From positions 17,437-81,436 of the forward strand of contig JAEYOM010000183.1 of assembly GCA_023411715.1 (NCBI GenBank): 64,000 bases of DNA, read 5' to 3'. This DNA is from Bacillota bacterium (GTDB taxonomy: Bacteria; Bacillota; Clostridia; Acetivibrionales; DTU013). Below are positions 25,892 through 34,663 of this stretch, one piece after another. The translations under genes and the position numbers were made by a program. Every line of letters starts with the position of its first letter. The stretch's first letter is position 1. The notes beneath the pieces are model-generated. The model saw only the letters and a program-made list of their open reading frames with translations, did not search any database and was not told the DNA's origin.

Positions 25892-27403
25892 ATGTTAAGA
25901 AGAGTAATCGTTGAAAATGGTCTGATCGAAGGTTTACCGGCTGCCGATCCCCGTATTACATCCTTTAAAGGCATCCCTTTCGCGGCGCCTCCGGTGGGTG
26001 AGAACCGTTGGAGAGCGCCTCAGCCCGCTGGTAATTGGGCAGGTGTTTTGTATGCATACAAATTCGGTCCGATTTCCATGCAGCATAAACCCGGTGAGGA
26101 CCCGGACAATATCTATTCAAGAGAATGGAACGTAGATACGGATATCGAGATGGATGAGGATTCACTGTGGTTGAACGTATGGACGCCTGCAAAAAGTTCG
26201 GACGAAAAACTGCCGGTGTTTGTTTGGTACTTTGGGGGCGGTCTCCAGGAAGGAAATCCGGCGGAAATGGAATTTGACGGCGAGCGTCTGGCAAGACGCG
26301 GCATTGTTGTAGTAACTGTAAATTACAGGCTCAATGTATTCGGTTTCCTATGCCACCCGGAAATCACCGCGGAAAACCCGGAAGCACCCGCGAACTTCGG
26401 CCACCTTGACCAACAGTTCGGAACCCGCTGGGTAAAGAGAAACATCGCCGCGTTCGGCGGCGATCCGGAAAATATTACGATTGGCGGGCAGTCGGCAGGA
26501 GGCGGCAGCGTAATGGCTCAGGTCGCTTCTCCCCAAAACGCCGGATTAATGCAGAAGGCGATAGTTGACAGCGGCGTTATGAAAATGCCTTATCCCGGCG
26601 AGCGTCTTGGCAGCGATATAACTTTAGCCCAGGCCGAACAAGAGGGAGTGAAGTTCTTCAAGTATCTTGGAGTATCGTCATTGGCGGAAGCCCGCAAGCT
26701 GGATGCCGCCCTCATACGTGACAGAGCGATTGAATACGGGAATTTTTGCGGCACTGTGATCGACGGAAAGTTTAGTACCGGTAACTCCAACGATTTGTAT
26801 ATGCAGAATAAATGCCAATCGATCCCCATGATGTTTGGGCATACGGCTACTGAGTTTCCAATGCGGCCCAAAGTAAAAACTGTCGAAGAATTTAAGGCTT
26901 TTGCAAAAGAAAACTACGGTGACAACGTACACGAGTTTCTGAGAATATGCGCGTCCCCCACGGGAAGCATTTCCGAAATGCTTTATAAAGCCACCGTAAG
27001 CCACTTGGAGTATACAATCAGGCTGTTTGCAAGGGCAAAAGCCGAAACCGGCGAAAAGCCCCCCATATACTACTGGTTATTCGACCCTGAGATTCCCGGA
27101 TGGGATAATCCCGGCGCCTTCCACTCCTCTGACCTTTGGTTTTTCTGGGAGACGCTGGCAAAGTGCTGGCGCCCGTTCACAGGGAAACATTATGATATTG
27201 CGCGTCAGATGTGTAATTACTGGGCTAACTTTATCCGTTCAGGAAATCCTAACGGAAAGGATGCAGACGGCTCAGATATGCCCTTGTGGCAACCGTTTAC
27301 GGAAGATTGTCCCGCGAGGATGTGTTTCGGCGATAAGGCATATCTTAGCAGAGAGGGCCCCGGCGACCTGATGAAGTTCCTCCTTAAGGAATATTCGAAA
27401 TAA
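25892..27403 (+). CDS. Type-B carboxylesterase (alpha/beta hydrolase)
   Basis: 503 residues from ATG 25892 (GAGGAGAG upstream); an earlier in-frame ATG at 25826 overlaps the preceding stop and is less likely. Ser201 in ITIGGQSAGGGSV is the nucleophile. EDSLWLNVWTP (about 90-100) is the family signature. The oxyanion loop reads YFGGGLQEG where HGGG is usual. It probably cleaves carboxylic esters such as acetyl, feruloyl or aryl esters; the substrate cannot be read from sequence. It forms a two-gene operon with the MoaF-like gene under the regulon operator. Confidence 0.9.
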   Translation: MLRRVIVENGLIEGLPAADPRITSFKGIPFAAPPVGENRWRAPQPAGNWAGVLYAYKFGPISMQHKPGEDPDNIYSREWNVDTDIEMDEDSLWLNVWTPAKSSDEKLPVFVWYFGGGLQEGNPAEMEFDGERLARRGIVVVTVNYRLNVFGFLCHPEITAENPEAPANFGHLDQQFGTRWVKRNIAAFGGDPENITIGGQSAGGGSVMAQVASPQNAGLMQKAIVDSGVMKMPYPGERLGSDITLAQAEQEGVKFFKYLGVSSLAEARKLDAALIRDRAIEYGNFCGTVIDGKFSTGNSNDLYMQNKCQSIPMMFGHTATEFPMRPKVKTVEEFKAFAKENYGDNVHEFLRICASPTGSISEMLYKATVSHLEYTIRLFARAKAETGEKPPIYYWLFDPEIPGWDNPGAFHSSDLWFFWETLAKCWRPFTGKHYDIARQMCNYWANFIRSGNPNGKDADGSDMPLWQPFTEDCPARMCFGDKAYLSREGPGDLMKFLLKEYSK

Positions 27404-27487
27404 CCATGATCAGACAATAAATCGGAAGTCACATCATGGCGGTATTGAGCCGGTATTGCGGCAAAGCCTTGAAATCCGGCCCTTGCC

Positions 27488-27515
27488 TTGACAACGATAG
27501 AAAGAAGGATATAAT
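27488..27515 (+). promoter_or_regulatory. Promoter of the MarR-family gene
   Basis: TTGACA (27488-27493), 16 bases, TATAAT (27510-27515), both perfect hexamers. No ATTAGTATACTAAT-type site is seen here, so MarR lies outside that regulon. Confidence 0.7.
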
Positions 27516-27636
27516 TAAATAGAACATTATGTCGGAAATGTCAAAATTAATTATATAAAGAAAATAGTATTAATAAAATCTATTAAATATGAAGGAGCCT
27601 ATGATTTAGTTATTTACTATATCATATAAAGTATTT

Positions 27637-28062
27637 ATGCGTACAAAGTTACACGCCGCGCTGGCAGAAGCATCCGGGATGCACAGCAGGAGGAGCCGGC
27701 AGGAATTCCAGAAGCTTGATTTGTCATATGGGCAACCCAAAGTACTCGAATATCTTTTAGACAATGAGAACTGCCCCCAGAATAAGATTGCTGAACAATG
27801 TGCGGTTGAACCTGCGACAATGACTGTATTGTTGCGCAACATGGTGAATAAGGGCTTGATTATTAAAAAAGCTATACGTGTTTCGAGCGGTAAGCACGCA
27901 TATGGCATTTCCCTCACAGAACTCGGCCGTGAGAAGGCGCTTAGGTCTATTGAAATTATCCTGGAGTTGGAGGAAACCAGCTACAAGGGCTTTTCCGAGG
28001 ACGACAAGGACAAGCTTATTGAATTATTGGAAAGGGTCACCGAGAATTTGTCAGAAAAGTAA
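27637..28062 (+). CDS. MarR family transcriptional regulator
   Basis: 141 residues from ATG 27637. The winged helix-turn-helix is clear: LSYGQPKVLEYLL, NKIAEQCAVEPATMTVLLRNMVNKGLI in sequence, then the wing KHAYGISLTELG. MarR proteins often sense phenolics and control efflux or degradation, which fits the neighbouring esterase and exporter. The start is odd: AAGGAG lies at 27592-27597, before ATG 27601, but that frame meets TAG at 27607 and then continues LFTISYKVF into this ORF. ATG 27637 itself has no ribosome site. The gene may carry a 5' nonsense mutation. Confidence 0.8.
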   Translation: MRTKLHAALAEASGMHSRRSRQEFQKLDLSYGQPKVLEYLLDNENCPQNKIAEQCAVEPATMTVLLRNMVNKGLIIKKAIRVSSGKHAYGISLTELGREKALRSIEIILELEETSYKGFSEDDKDKLIELLERVTENLSEK

Positions 28063-28086
28063 AAATAAACTGATGTAATGGATAGA

Positions 28087-28127
28087 ATACCGGCAAGCAG
28101 ATAAAGAACTGCCTGCCGGTATTTTTG
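28087..28127 (+). terminator. Rho-independent terminator after the MarR gene
   Basis: A 14-bp stem with one mismatch (ATACCGGCAAGCAG / CTGCCTGCCGGTAT), loop ATAAAGAA, then TTTT. Confidence 0.9.
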
Positions 28128-28155
28128 TTATAAAGAATATTTATTTGAAATCATA

Positions 28156-28226
28156 TTGACATACATGTGGTATAGGTGTACTATAACTTAGTAATCTAAC
28201 TTAGTAGTCTAATTAAGTATCTAAAT
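28156..28226 (+). promoter_or_regulatory. Regulator promoter with tandem operator-like sites
   Basis: TTGACA (28156-28161), 17 bases, TACTAT (28179-28184). Directly downstream, CTTAGTAATCTAAC (28187-28200) and CTTAGTAGTCTAAT (28200-28213), with a weaker TTAAGTATCTAA (28213-28224), repeat every 13 bases. They resemble the ATTAGTATACTAAT site in degenerate form, as expected for autoregulation. Confidence 0.65.
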
Positions 28227-28243
28227 AAACATAATGTGTGTTG

Positions 28244-29347
28244 ATGGTAACTAATATGGCTCAGATTGATCGGAAAAGCAAAACACCAATTTACAAGCAA
28301 ATATATGAAGATATCAACCTGCGGATTCAGCATGGCGAGTATGCATTGGGAAGAATGCTTCCTTCGGAGAGCAAACTATGTTCCATCTACGGAGTAGAGC
28401 GTGATACTGTCCGCCGGGCCCTGGCACTGATGGTAGATGACGGAAAGATTGCTAAAATGCCGGGTTTGGGTGCAAGTGTGATCATGCCGTCGGATAAAAA
28501 TGACTCTAAGAAAAAGAGTATTCTGTTTATTCTGCCGAAGGGCCGGCACAATACGGACCGGAAAAGCGAGCCTTTCAATGCGAAGCTAATGGATACAATG
28601 GAATATGAATGCTTTGAGAGGGGGTATGACCTGCTATATAAATCGTTTAGTAAAAACGATACGGCAGAAGACCTTATTCATACTTGCAATCCATGCGGTG
28701 TGTTTTTCACCAGTTATTTACCGCTTGAAACGTATAAGAAACTGCATTTAAAAGGCATCCCCGTAGTATTGGTGAATCAAAACCACCCGTTGTATCCTTC
28801 CGTCTGCCTCGATAACAAGGGCGGCGCAAAAATGGTAATGGAATACTTGTTTGAATTGGGTCATAAAGATATCGGATTCATTTGCGGGTCAGTGGACGAT
28901 CAGATCCAGTCGAGCCGTTTCAACGGGTATCGGGAGTCGCTTGAAAACAATGCGCTTTCACTGAATTCGGATTGGGTCATACAAGGCGACTGGTCAATGG
29001 AGAGCGGGAAGGCTGCAATGCAAAAGCTGCTCAAAAAAGGGAAACTTCCCACAGCTCTTTTTGCTGCGAATGACGCCATGGCAATAGGCGCCATCATGGA
29101 AGCCCTGGATTCCGGAGTTTCCATACCTGAAAACATCAGTATCGTCGGTTTTGATAATATAGATCAGTCTTCATTTGTCAAGCCATCCCTTACGACGGTT
29201 GCCGTCGATTATCATGCGATGTCAAGAGCAGCCTGTATGCTGATGTTTGACATGATCGACCATAGCAGCTGCGAGTTGAATGTTAACATCTATGTACCAC
29301 TCAACCTGGTTGACAGGGAATCCACCAGCAGGGTTGAAGTAAAATAA
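28244..29347 (+). CDS. GntR-LacI hybrid regulator, AraR-like
   Basis: 367 residues from ATG 28244 (ATG 28256 is also possible; no strong ribosome site). A GntR winged helix (about 10-75: PIYKQIYEDINLRI, MLPSESKLCSIYGVERDTVRRAL) is joined to a LacI/periplasmic-binding effector domain (about 90-365, with ALFAANDAMAIGAI and ISIVGFDNID). This is the architecture of B. subtilis AraR, which senses L-arabinose. It is the best candidate to bind ATTAGTATACTAAT throughout the island; arabinofuranosidases among the targets fit. It is the first gene of the importer/glycosidase operon. Confidence 0.92.
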   Translation: MVTNMAQIDRKSKTPIYKQIYEDINLRIQHGEYALGRMLPSESKLCSIYGVERDTVRRALALMVDDGKIAKMPGLGASVIMPSDKNDSKKKSILFILPKGRHNTDRKSEPFNAKLMDTMEYECFERGYDLLYKSFSKNDTAEDLIHTCNPCGVFFTSYLPLETYKKLHLKGIPVVLVNQNHPLYPSVCLDNKGGAKMVMEYLFELGHKDIGFICGSVDDQIQSSRFNGYRESLENNALSLNSDWVIQGDWSMESGKAAMQKLLKKGKLPTALFAANDAMAIGAIMEALDSGVSIPENISIVGFDNIDQSSFVKPSLTTVAVDYHAMSRAACMLMFDMIDHSSCELNVNIYVPLNLVDRESTSRVEVK

Positions 29348-29390
29348 ATTGGTTGTTGCATAACAGGATCAAGAAGGGGGTTGGGGGTAG

Positions 29391-30338
29391 TTGGCCGGAA
29401 ATAGTTTGGTAAGTACAAGCAGTAAAGCTACACTTCGCGCCAGGATTGTGAAGGATTGGCAAAGGCATAAAGCCATATATATCCTTGCGCTGTTGGGAGT
29501 GGCGTATTATATTATCTTCTGTTATCTGCCTATTGGCGGTATTCTGATGGCATTTGAAAACTATAAACCTACGAGGGGCCTTTTTCATAGCAAGTGGGTT
29601 GGATTCAAATACTTCATTGATTTCTTTTCGGGCGCATATGCCTGGAGAGTTATTCGAAATACGATTCTGATTAATTTTTATGATCTGATTGTTGGATTTC
29701 CCGCCCCCATCATATTCGCTCTTTTGCTCAACGAAATAACGAGCAACGCGTTTAAGCGGACTGTTCAGACAATATCCTACCTGCCGTTTTTTATATCGCA
29801 GGTTGTTATATGCGGGATTCTGCTGGACTTTCTATCTCTGGACGGCCTGTTCAACCAGATTATTACCATGTTTGGACTTGAGAAAACGGCTTTCATGATA
29901 TTCCCACAGTATTTCAGAACGATTTATGTAGGCTCCGGTATCTGGCAAGGATTGGGTTACGGGGCGATCATCTACCTTGCCGCGCTGTCTTCGGTTGATG
30001 TACAGTTATATGACTCTGCGGTAATAGACGGATGCAACCGGTTCAAGCGGATGCTCCATGTAACACTGCCGGGTATCATGCCCACAATAATTATCATGTT
30101 GATCCTTCGCATCGGAAACATGATGAGTGTCGGCTTTGAAAAAATAATTCTGCTTTATAACCCGTCTGTTTATGAAACGGCTGACGTAATTTCGAGTTTC
30201 GTCTATCGCTACGGCTTACTGCAGGGAAATTTCAGCTACAGCACAGCGGTCGGACTTTTCAACTCGGTCGTGAATTTTGCGCTGCTGGCTATTACGAACA
30301 GTATCAGTAAACGCGTAAGCGACATTTCACTATGGTAG
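29391..30338 (+). CDS. Sugar ABC importer permease, LplB type
   Basis: 315 residues, six membrane helices, probable start TTG 29391 just after a G-rich ribosome site. The cytoplasmic EAA-like loop is AVIDGCNRFKRMLHVTLPG (about 218-236). The N-terminal sequence up to LPIGGILMAFENYKP is typical of LplB/YteP, permeases of the aldouronate/rhamnogalacturonan-type oligosaccharide importers. It is followed by the second permease and a large binding lipoprotein, and no ATPase is encoded with it. Confidence 0.93.
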   Translation: MAGNSLVSTSSKATLRARIVKDWQRHKAIYILALLGVAYYIIFCYLPIGGILMAFENYKPTRGLFHSKWVGFKYFIDFFSGAYAWRVIRNTILINFYDLIVGFPAPIIFALLLNEITSNAFKRTVQTISYLPFFISQVVICGILLDFLSLDGLFNQIITMFGLEKTAFMIFPQYFRTIYVGSGIWQGLGYGAIIYLAALSSVDVQLYDSAVIDGCNRFKRMLHVTLPGIMPTIIIMLILRIGNMMSVGFEKIILLYNPSVYETADVISSFVYRYGLLQGNFSYSTAVGLFNSVVNFALLAITNSISKRVSDISLW

Positions 30339-30356
30339 AGTGAGGAGGTTTTGAAT

Positions 30357-31250
30357 ATGTGGAATTATGGGAAAAAGAGTGTCGGCAGTAAAGTGTTTGA
30401 TACCTGCAATGCTATATTTCTGATATTTATCAGTATCGTAACAATATATCCATTCATTTTTGTCCTGTTCGCTTCCTTAAGCGATCCGGTAGAACTGATG
30501 GCTCATCGCGGGGTTTTGCTGCACCCGTTGGGATTCACACTGAACGGGTATCTTTTGGCGTTCAAAACCGACGATATTATCAACGGCTATGGCGTAACTG
30601 CTTTCCTGGTAATTGTCGGAACATTATGCAATCTGGTAATGACAACGATCTTTGCCTATGTTATTTCTAAATCCGATATGCTGTGGAACCGGTTTCTGAT
30701 TATTATGGTTATTATAACGATGTATTTCAGCGGCGGTATGATACCAAACTTTATTATTGTGAAAACGCTTGGTTTGTATGACAGTCTCTGGTCTCTGGTT
30801 CTGCCGAATCTGATTAACACATTTTTCCTGATTATCATGCGCACTGCTATTATGGCGGTCCCGTCAGAGCTTGAGGAAGCGGCCAGGCTGGATGGCGCAG
30901 GGGAGCTGTCGGTTTTACTGAAGGTAGTGATACCGGCGACTGTGCCGACGCTCGCAGCTATCGGACTCTTTTATGCGATTGGTTATTGGAACAGCTGGTC
31001 AAATGCGCTGATCTATATTAAAACGACTTCAAAATACCCGCTGCAAATGGTTCTTCGTATGATTCTTGTACAGAATAACCAAAGCGGACAAATGGTAAAC
31101 TCCGGAGTTTCAGACTCTCAGGGAGAAGCGTACAGAAGGCTGATGAAGTATTCAACTGTAATTATCTCAACAGTACCCATCATGGTGGTCTACCCGTTCA
31201 TACAGAAGTATTTCACGAAAGGTATGATGATAGGGGCGCTGAAAGGGTAA
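30357..31250 (+). CDS. Sugar ABC importer permease, LplC/YtcP type
   Basis: 297 residues from ATG 30357 (GAGGAGG eight bases before; a TTG at 30351 is too close). Six membrane helices; the EAA loop is EAARLDGAGELSVLLKVVIP (about 177-196). The C-terminus KYFTKGMMIGALKG is highly characteristic of this permease group. It pairs with the preceding LplB-type permease. About 230 bases of non-coding DNA separate it from the binding-protein gene. Confidence 0.95.
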   Translation: MWNYGKKSVGSKVFDTCNAIFLIFISIVTIYPFIFVLFASLSDPVELMAHRGVLLHPLGFTLNGYLLAFKTDDIINGYGVTAFLVIVGTLCNLVMTTIFAYVISKSDMLWNRFLIIMVIITMYFSGGMIPNFIIVKTLGLYDSLWSLVLPNLINTFFLIIMRTAIMAVPSELEEAARLDGAGELSVLLKVVIPATVPTLAAIGLFYAIGYWNSWSNALIYIKTTSKYPLQMVLRMILVQNNQSGQMVNSGVSDSQGEAYRRLMKYSTVIISTVPIMVVYPFIQKYFTKGMMIGALKG

Positions 31251-31481
31251 TCTGCAATCGAACAGCGTCCGGAAATTTCTCATTAGCTTATAGAACTTCA
31301 ACGATTTGTTTAAGCGCTGGAGATGAACTCCTTTGACGCCGTATTGTAACGACCGCAAAAAGCATGCAATTCGGAGTAGGCGGAATAATTTCCTGCTTAA
31401 AATACAACCGGATGCCTTGAGATATAAAAACCAAGGTGTCTGGTAAAAAAACCAGTTGCTAAATTAAAAGGGGGTAAAATC

Positions 31482-33158
31482 ATGAAAAACAGCCGTCTAA
31501 TTTCCTTGTTTGTCGCGATCACGGTACTGATCTCGCTGGTCGGATGCGGCGCATCCCAATCGAACGAAACCTCAACCACGGCAACAGCAGCTTCCTCTGA
31601 TCAGGCCGGTACTCAAACGGCAGCAGCCACAGGTGAACCAACAAAAATAACGTATTACAGGTCGGGTATTCAACAAAAATGCCTGACAAACTTCTCAGAT
31701 GCAATGTGGGTTCAGGAACTTGAAAAGAGGATGAATGTAAAAATCGATTTCCAGGGCCCGAAAACTACCGACGATTACAACCAGGCGGCAGCTATTATGC
31801 TCAACAGCGGCACGCTGACTGACTTGTTCTACTATGACTTCAGCAGATATGACGGAGGTTTGTCCGCAGCTATTGAGGATGGTATAGCCGTAAATGTCAG
31901 TGAAAAGTACAAGGATAAAATGCCGAATTGGTTTTCTATTCTTGACAAAAGCCCTGAAATCCGTAAAGCAGTTACGTTGGATGACGGCGCCTCGGCAATA
32001 TTCAACCACGTCGATGAAGACATGGCTCGTTCGGCATACTGGGGCATGGGTATTCGCGCAGACTGGCTGAAGAAGCTCAACCTGAATATGCCCACTACCG
32101 TTGACGAGTTATATAACGTTTTGGTTGCGTTCCGCGATAAGGATCCTAACGGTAACGGCAAGAAAGATGAAATTCCATTCTGCGATTATTATCAATCGGG
32201 TTCAAACTTTATGTTTGCTATGATGGATATGACTGCTTCATTTGGCCTGTTGTACCAGGAAGTTCAGCAGGATCCGAACAATCCCGGTAAAGTGAATTAC
32301 TGGATTACAGTAAATGATGGCAAGAACTTCCAGGACTGCGTTGCTACACTACACAAGTGGTATCAGGAGAAACTCATCGATCCTGAGTTCTCGACACAGG
32401 ATGGCACAGCACTCGAATCAAAGGTTACCAGCAATCTTGTAGGAACTACACATGTATGGCCATCCGGATTCAATACCTGGAATGCGGCTCTCAGGAAAAC
32501 CGACCCGAATGCCGATCTTGAAGGCATGCCGGCTTTGGCTGGTGAGTCGGGCAAGGCCTACAGTGCAAACAGTGCTCTTGTACGTCATGCGGCTGGAAAC
32601 AAGGGAACCGTTATTACCACGCAGGCTGAAAAGGATGGAACAGTAGAAGCATGTCTCAAGCTGATTGATTACATGTACAGTCAGGAAGGCAGCGATCTAA
32701 TCAACTGGGGCGTAAAGGATGATACATACACGGTAGGCGCTGACGGAAAGAAAGCATGGACCGATAAGCTTACAAAGGATCCGCAGTATGCTCTGAACGA
32801 TATACAGTTCAAGTATGCGCTGCCGACGTTTGGCGACTTCCCGAAGGTTATGAGCTATGATGCATGGGCTTCGATCGAACTTAACAGTCCGGAAGCTGTG
32901 CGTGCGCATGATGAGTGGTATAAGGCTGACCAGGGTCTGCTGCTGCCTGCGCTTACCTTGAGCTCAAGCGAGTCCACGGAATATGCTAAAATTATGAACG
33001 ACGTTAACACTGCGATTTCCGAGAACTTTGTCAAGTTCATTATCGGTACTCGCCCTGTGTCCGATGTTCCCGCACTGGTTAAGCAGTGCAAGGATCTCGG
33101 GATTGAAAAGGCAATGGCCATGTACCAGAGTGCTTACGACCGTTACAACCAAAAGTAA
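31482..33158 (+). CDS. Oligosaccharide-binding lipoprotein, LplA/YtcQ type
   Basis: 558 residues. Lipoprotein signal with lipobox LISLVGC; Cys22 would be lipidated, followed by a Ser/Thr/Ala linker. The mature part is a large type I extracellular solute-binding fold (VQELEKRMNVKIDFQGP, the calcium-site-like DKDPNGNGKKDEIPF at about 224-238). It captures the oligosaccharide outside and delivers it to the two permeases. AAAGGGGG lies before ATG 31482. A hairpin at 33170-33205 follows, suggesting higher expression than the genes downstream. Confidence 0.94.
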   Translation: MKNSRLISLFVAITVLISLVGCGASQSNETSTTATAASSDQAGTQTAAATGEPTKITYYRSGIQQKCLTNFSDAMWVQELEKRMNVKIDFQGPKTTDDYNQAAAIMLNSGTLTDLFYYDFSRYDGGLSAAIEDGIAVNVSEKYKDKMPNWFSILDKSPEIRKAVTLDDGASAIFNHVDEDMARSAYWGMGIRADWLKKLNLNMPTTVDELYNVLVAFRDKDPNGNGKKDEIPFCDYYQSGSNFMFAMMDMTASFGLLYQEVQQDPNNPGKVNYWITVNDGKNFQDCVATLHKWYQEKLIDPEFSTQDGTALESKVTSNLVGTTHVWPSGFNTWNAALRKTDPNADLEGMPALAGESGKAYSANSALVRHAAGNKGTVITTQAEKDGTVEACLKLIDYMYSQEGSDLINWGVKDDTYTVGADGKKAWTDKLTKDPQYALNDIQFKYALPTFGDFPKVMSYDAWASIELNSPEAVRAHDEWYKADQGLLLPALTLSSSESTEYAKIMNDVNTAISENFVKFIIGTRPVSDVPALVKQCKDLGIEKAMAMYQSAYDRYNQK

Positions 33159-33169
33159 TGTAAACTGAT

Positions 33170-33205
33170 GAAAAGGGCTTCTGGTATATGCCGGGAGCCC
33201 TTTTC
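33170..33205 (+). terminator. Hairpin after the binding-protein gene
   Basis: A 10-bp outer stem GAAAAGGGCT / AGCCCTTTTC with inner G-U-rich pairing. T bases lie within the arm rather than after it, so partial termination or mRNA stabilisation is more likely than full termination. Confidence 0.6.
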
Positions 33206-33245
33206 GCAACAAAATGTACCATACCAGGCTTAAGGAGGTAAAACC

Positions 33246-34565
33246 ATGAGAAAAAAAATCGCATTTATTGGTTCCGGCAGCTTCATCTTCACGCGGAACC
33301 TGGTTAGGGATATTCTTACCTATCCTGCTTTTACCGATTGCGAAATAGCATTGATGGATATAAACGAAGAGAACCTGGAACGATCAAGACAGGCTGTTGA
33401 AAAAATTATAAGTTCAGGGAAATATCGGGCAAAAGTAACGTCTACGATGAACCGTGCCGAGGCGCTTGAAGGAGCTGACGGCGTACTTACGACTATTCAG
33501 GTGGGCGGCCGTGAAGCCGCCGTATGTGATATATCGATTCCCAAAGAATACGGCGTTTCATACGCTATTGGAGACACCCGCGGACCTGCCGGTATTTTCC
33601 GCTTTATGCGTACACTGCCGGCTATGCTGGAGATCCTGCACGACATTGAAAAATATTGCCCGAACGCAGTATTTCTCAATTACACAAATCCAATGGCGAT
33701 GCTCTGCCGGGCGATGCAGGGTGTTTCGAAGGTAACGCTCAGCGGACTCTGCCACAGTGTGCAGGAAACATCGATGATGCTGGCCCGATGGATAGACGCG
33801 CCACTTAATGAGATTACTTATACGTGTGCCGGCATCAACCACCAGGCTCATTACCTGGAATTCAAGTGGAACGGAAAGGATGCGTATCCCTTGATCCGTA
33901 AAGCCATTTCTGAGAGCCCGGAGATTATGAAGGAAGAACCGGTCCGAAATGAGATGTTCCTGCATCTGGGCTATTACGTTACCGAGTCAAGTTTTCATAA
34001 CTCCGAATATAACGCGTGGTTCCGCAAGCGCCCGGACCTGCTTGAAAAGTTTAATATAAGCCGAGATTGCCTTTCCTTCTTCAAGGAAATGGACAAAAAA
34101 TCTAAAGAAGGCGAAGATTTCAGGACTACGGAATTTAAGAAATGGATGGGGGGTCCCATCGATTTGAAAAGAGGCCATGAATACGCCGCCTGTATCTTCA
34201 ATGCGGTATTCGGAGATAACACGATGTTCGAGTTTAACGGCAACGTGCGAAACTTCGGCTTGATCGACAATCTGCCGGAGGGCTGCTGTGTGGAAGTGCC
34301 GGTACTGGCCTCAAAAAAAGGCTTAAGCCCCATTCGTGTAGGCAAGCTTCCGCCTCAACTCGCCATCCTGAACCAATTGAATGCCTCGTGCGAGGAACTG
34401 GCTGTCGAGGGCGCATTGGAAGGAGATCCGCAAAAGATCTATCATGCCTGTCTGTATGATCCTTTAACTTCAGCAGTATGCTCAATGCATGAAGTGAAGG
34501 AGATGGTTGACAGAATATTTGCCGCCGAGGTCCAGTGGTTGCCACAGTTCAAAACGTTAAGTTAG
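33246..34565 (+). CDS. Glycoside hydrolase family 4 (alpha-galactosidase/alpha-glucosidase type)
   Basis: 439 residues. The N-terminal Rossmann motif IAFIGSGSFIFTRNLVRDIL binds NAD; NYTNPMAML, CHSVQ (about 176-180) and GINHQAHYLEF follow. GH4 enzymes cleave glycosides by an oxidation-elimination route needing NAD and Mn2+. The CHSV form of the metal-binding motif is that of MelA-like alpha-galactosidases and alpha-glucosidases, as opposed to CHE, CHG, CDMP or CN(V/I)P subgroups. AAGGAGG precedes ATG 33246. Cytoplasmic, inside the importer operon. Confidence 0.9.
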   Translation: MRKKIAFIGSGSFIFTRNLVRDILTYPAFTDCEIALMDINEENLERSRQAVEKIISSGKYRAKVTSTMNRAEALEGADGVLTTIQVGGREAAVCDISIPKEYGVSYAIGDTRGPAGIFRFMRTLPAMLEILHDIEKYCPNAVFLNYTNPMAMLCRAMQGVSKVTLSGLCHSVQETSMMLARWIDAPLNEITYTCAGINHQAHYLEFKWNGKDAYPLIRKAISESPEIMKEEPVRNEMFLHLGYYVTESSFHNSEYNAWFRKRPDLLEKFNISRDCLSFFKEMDKKSKEGEDFRTTEFKKWMGGPIDLKRGHEYAACIFNAVFGDNTMFEFNGNVRNFGLIDNLPEGCCVEVPVLASKKGLSPIRVGKLPPQLAILNQLNASCEELAVEGALEGDPQKIYHACLYDPLTSAVCSMHEVKEMVDRIFAAEVQWLPQFKTLS

Positions 34566-34663
34566 CGCCTGGTAAAAAATACAAATTACTTCGTTGAATC
34601 AATCCGGTTGCGGCAGTACGCCCGGATGAGCTGAAGCTAATAAAATAAAGGAGGCAGAGCAAT

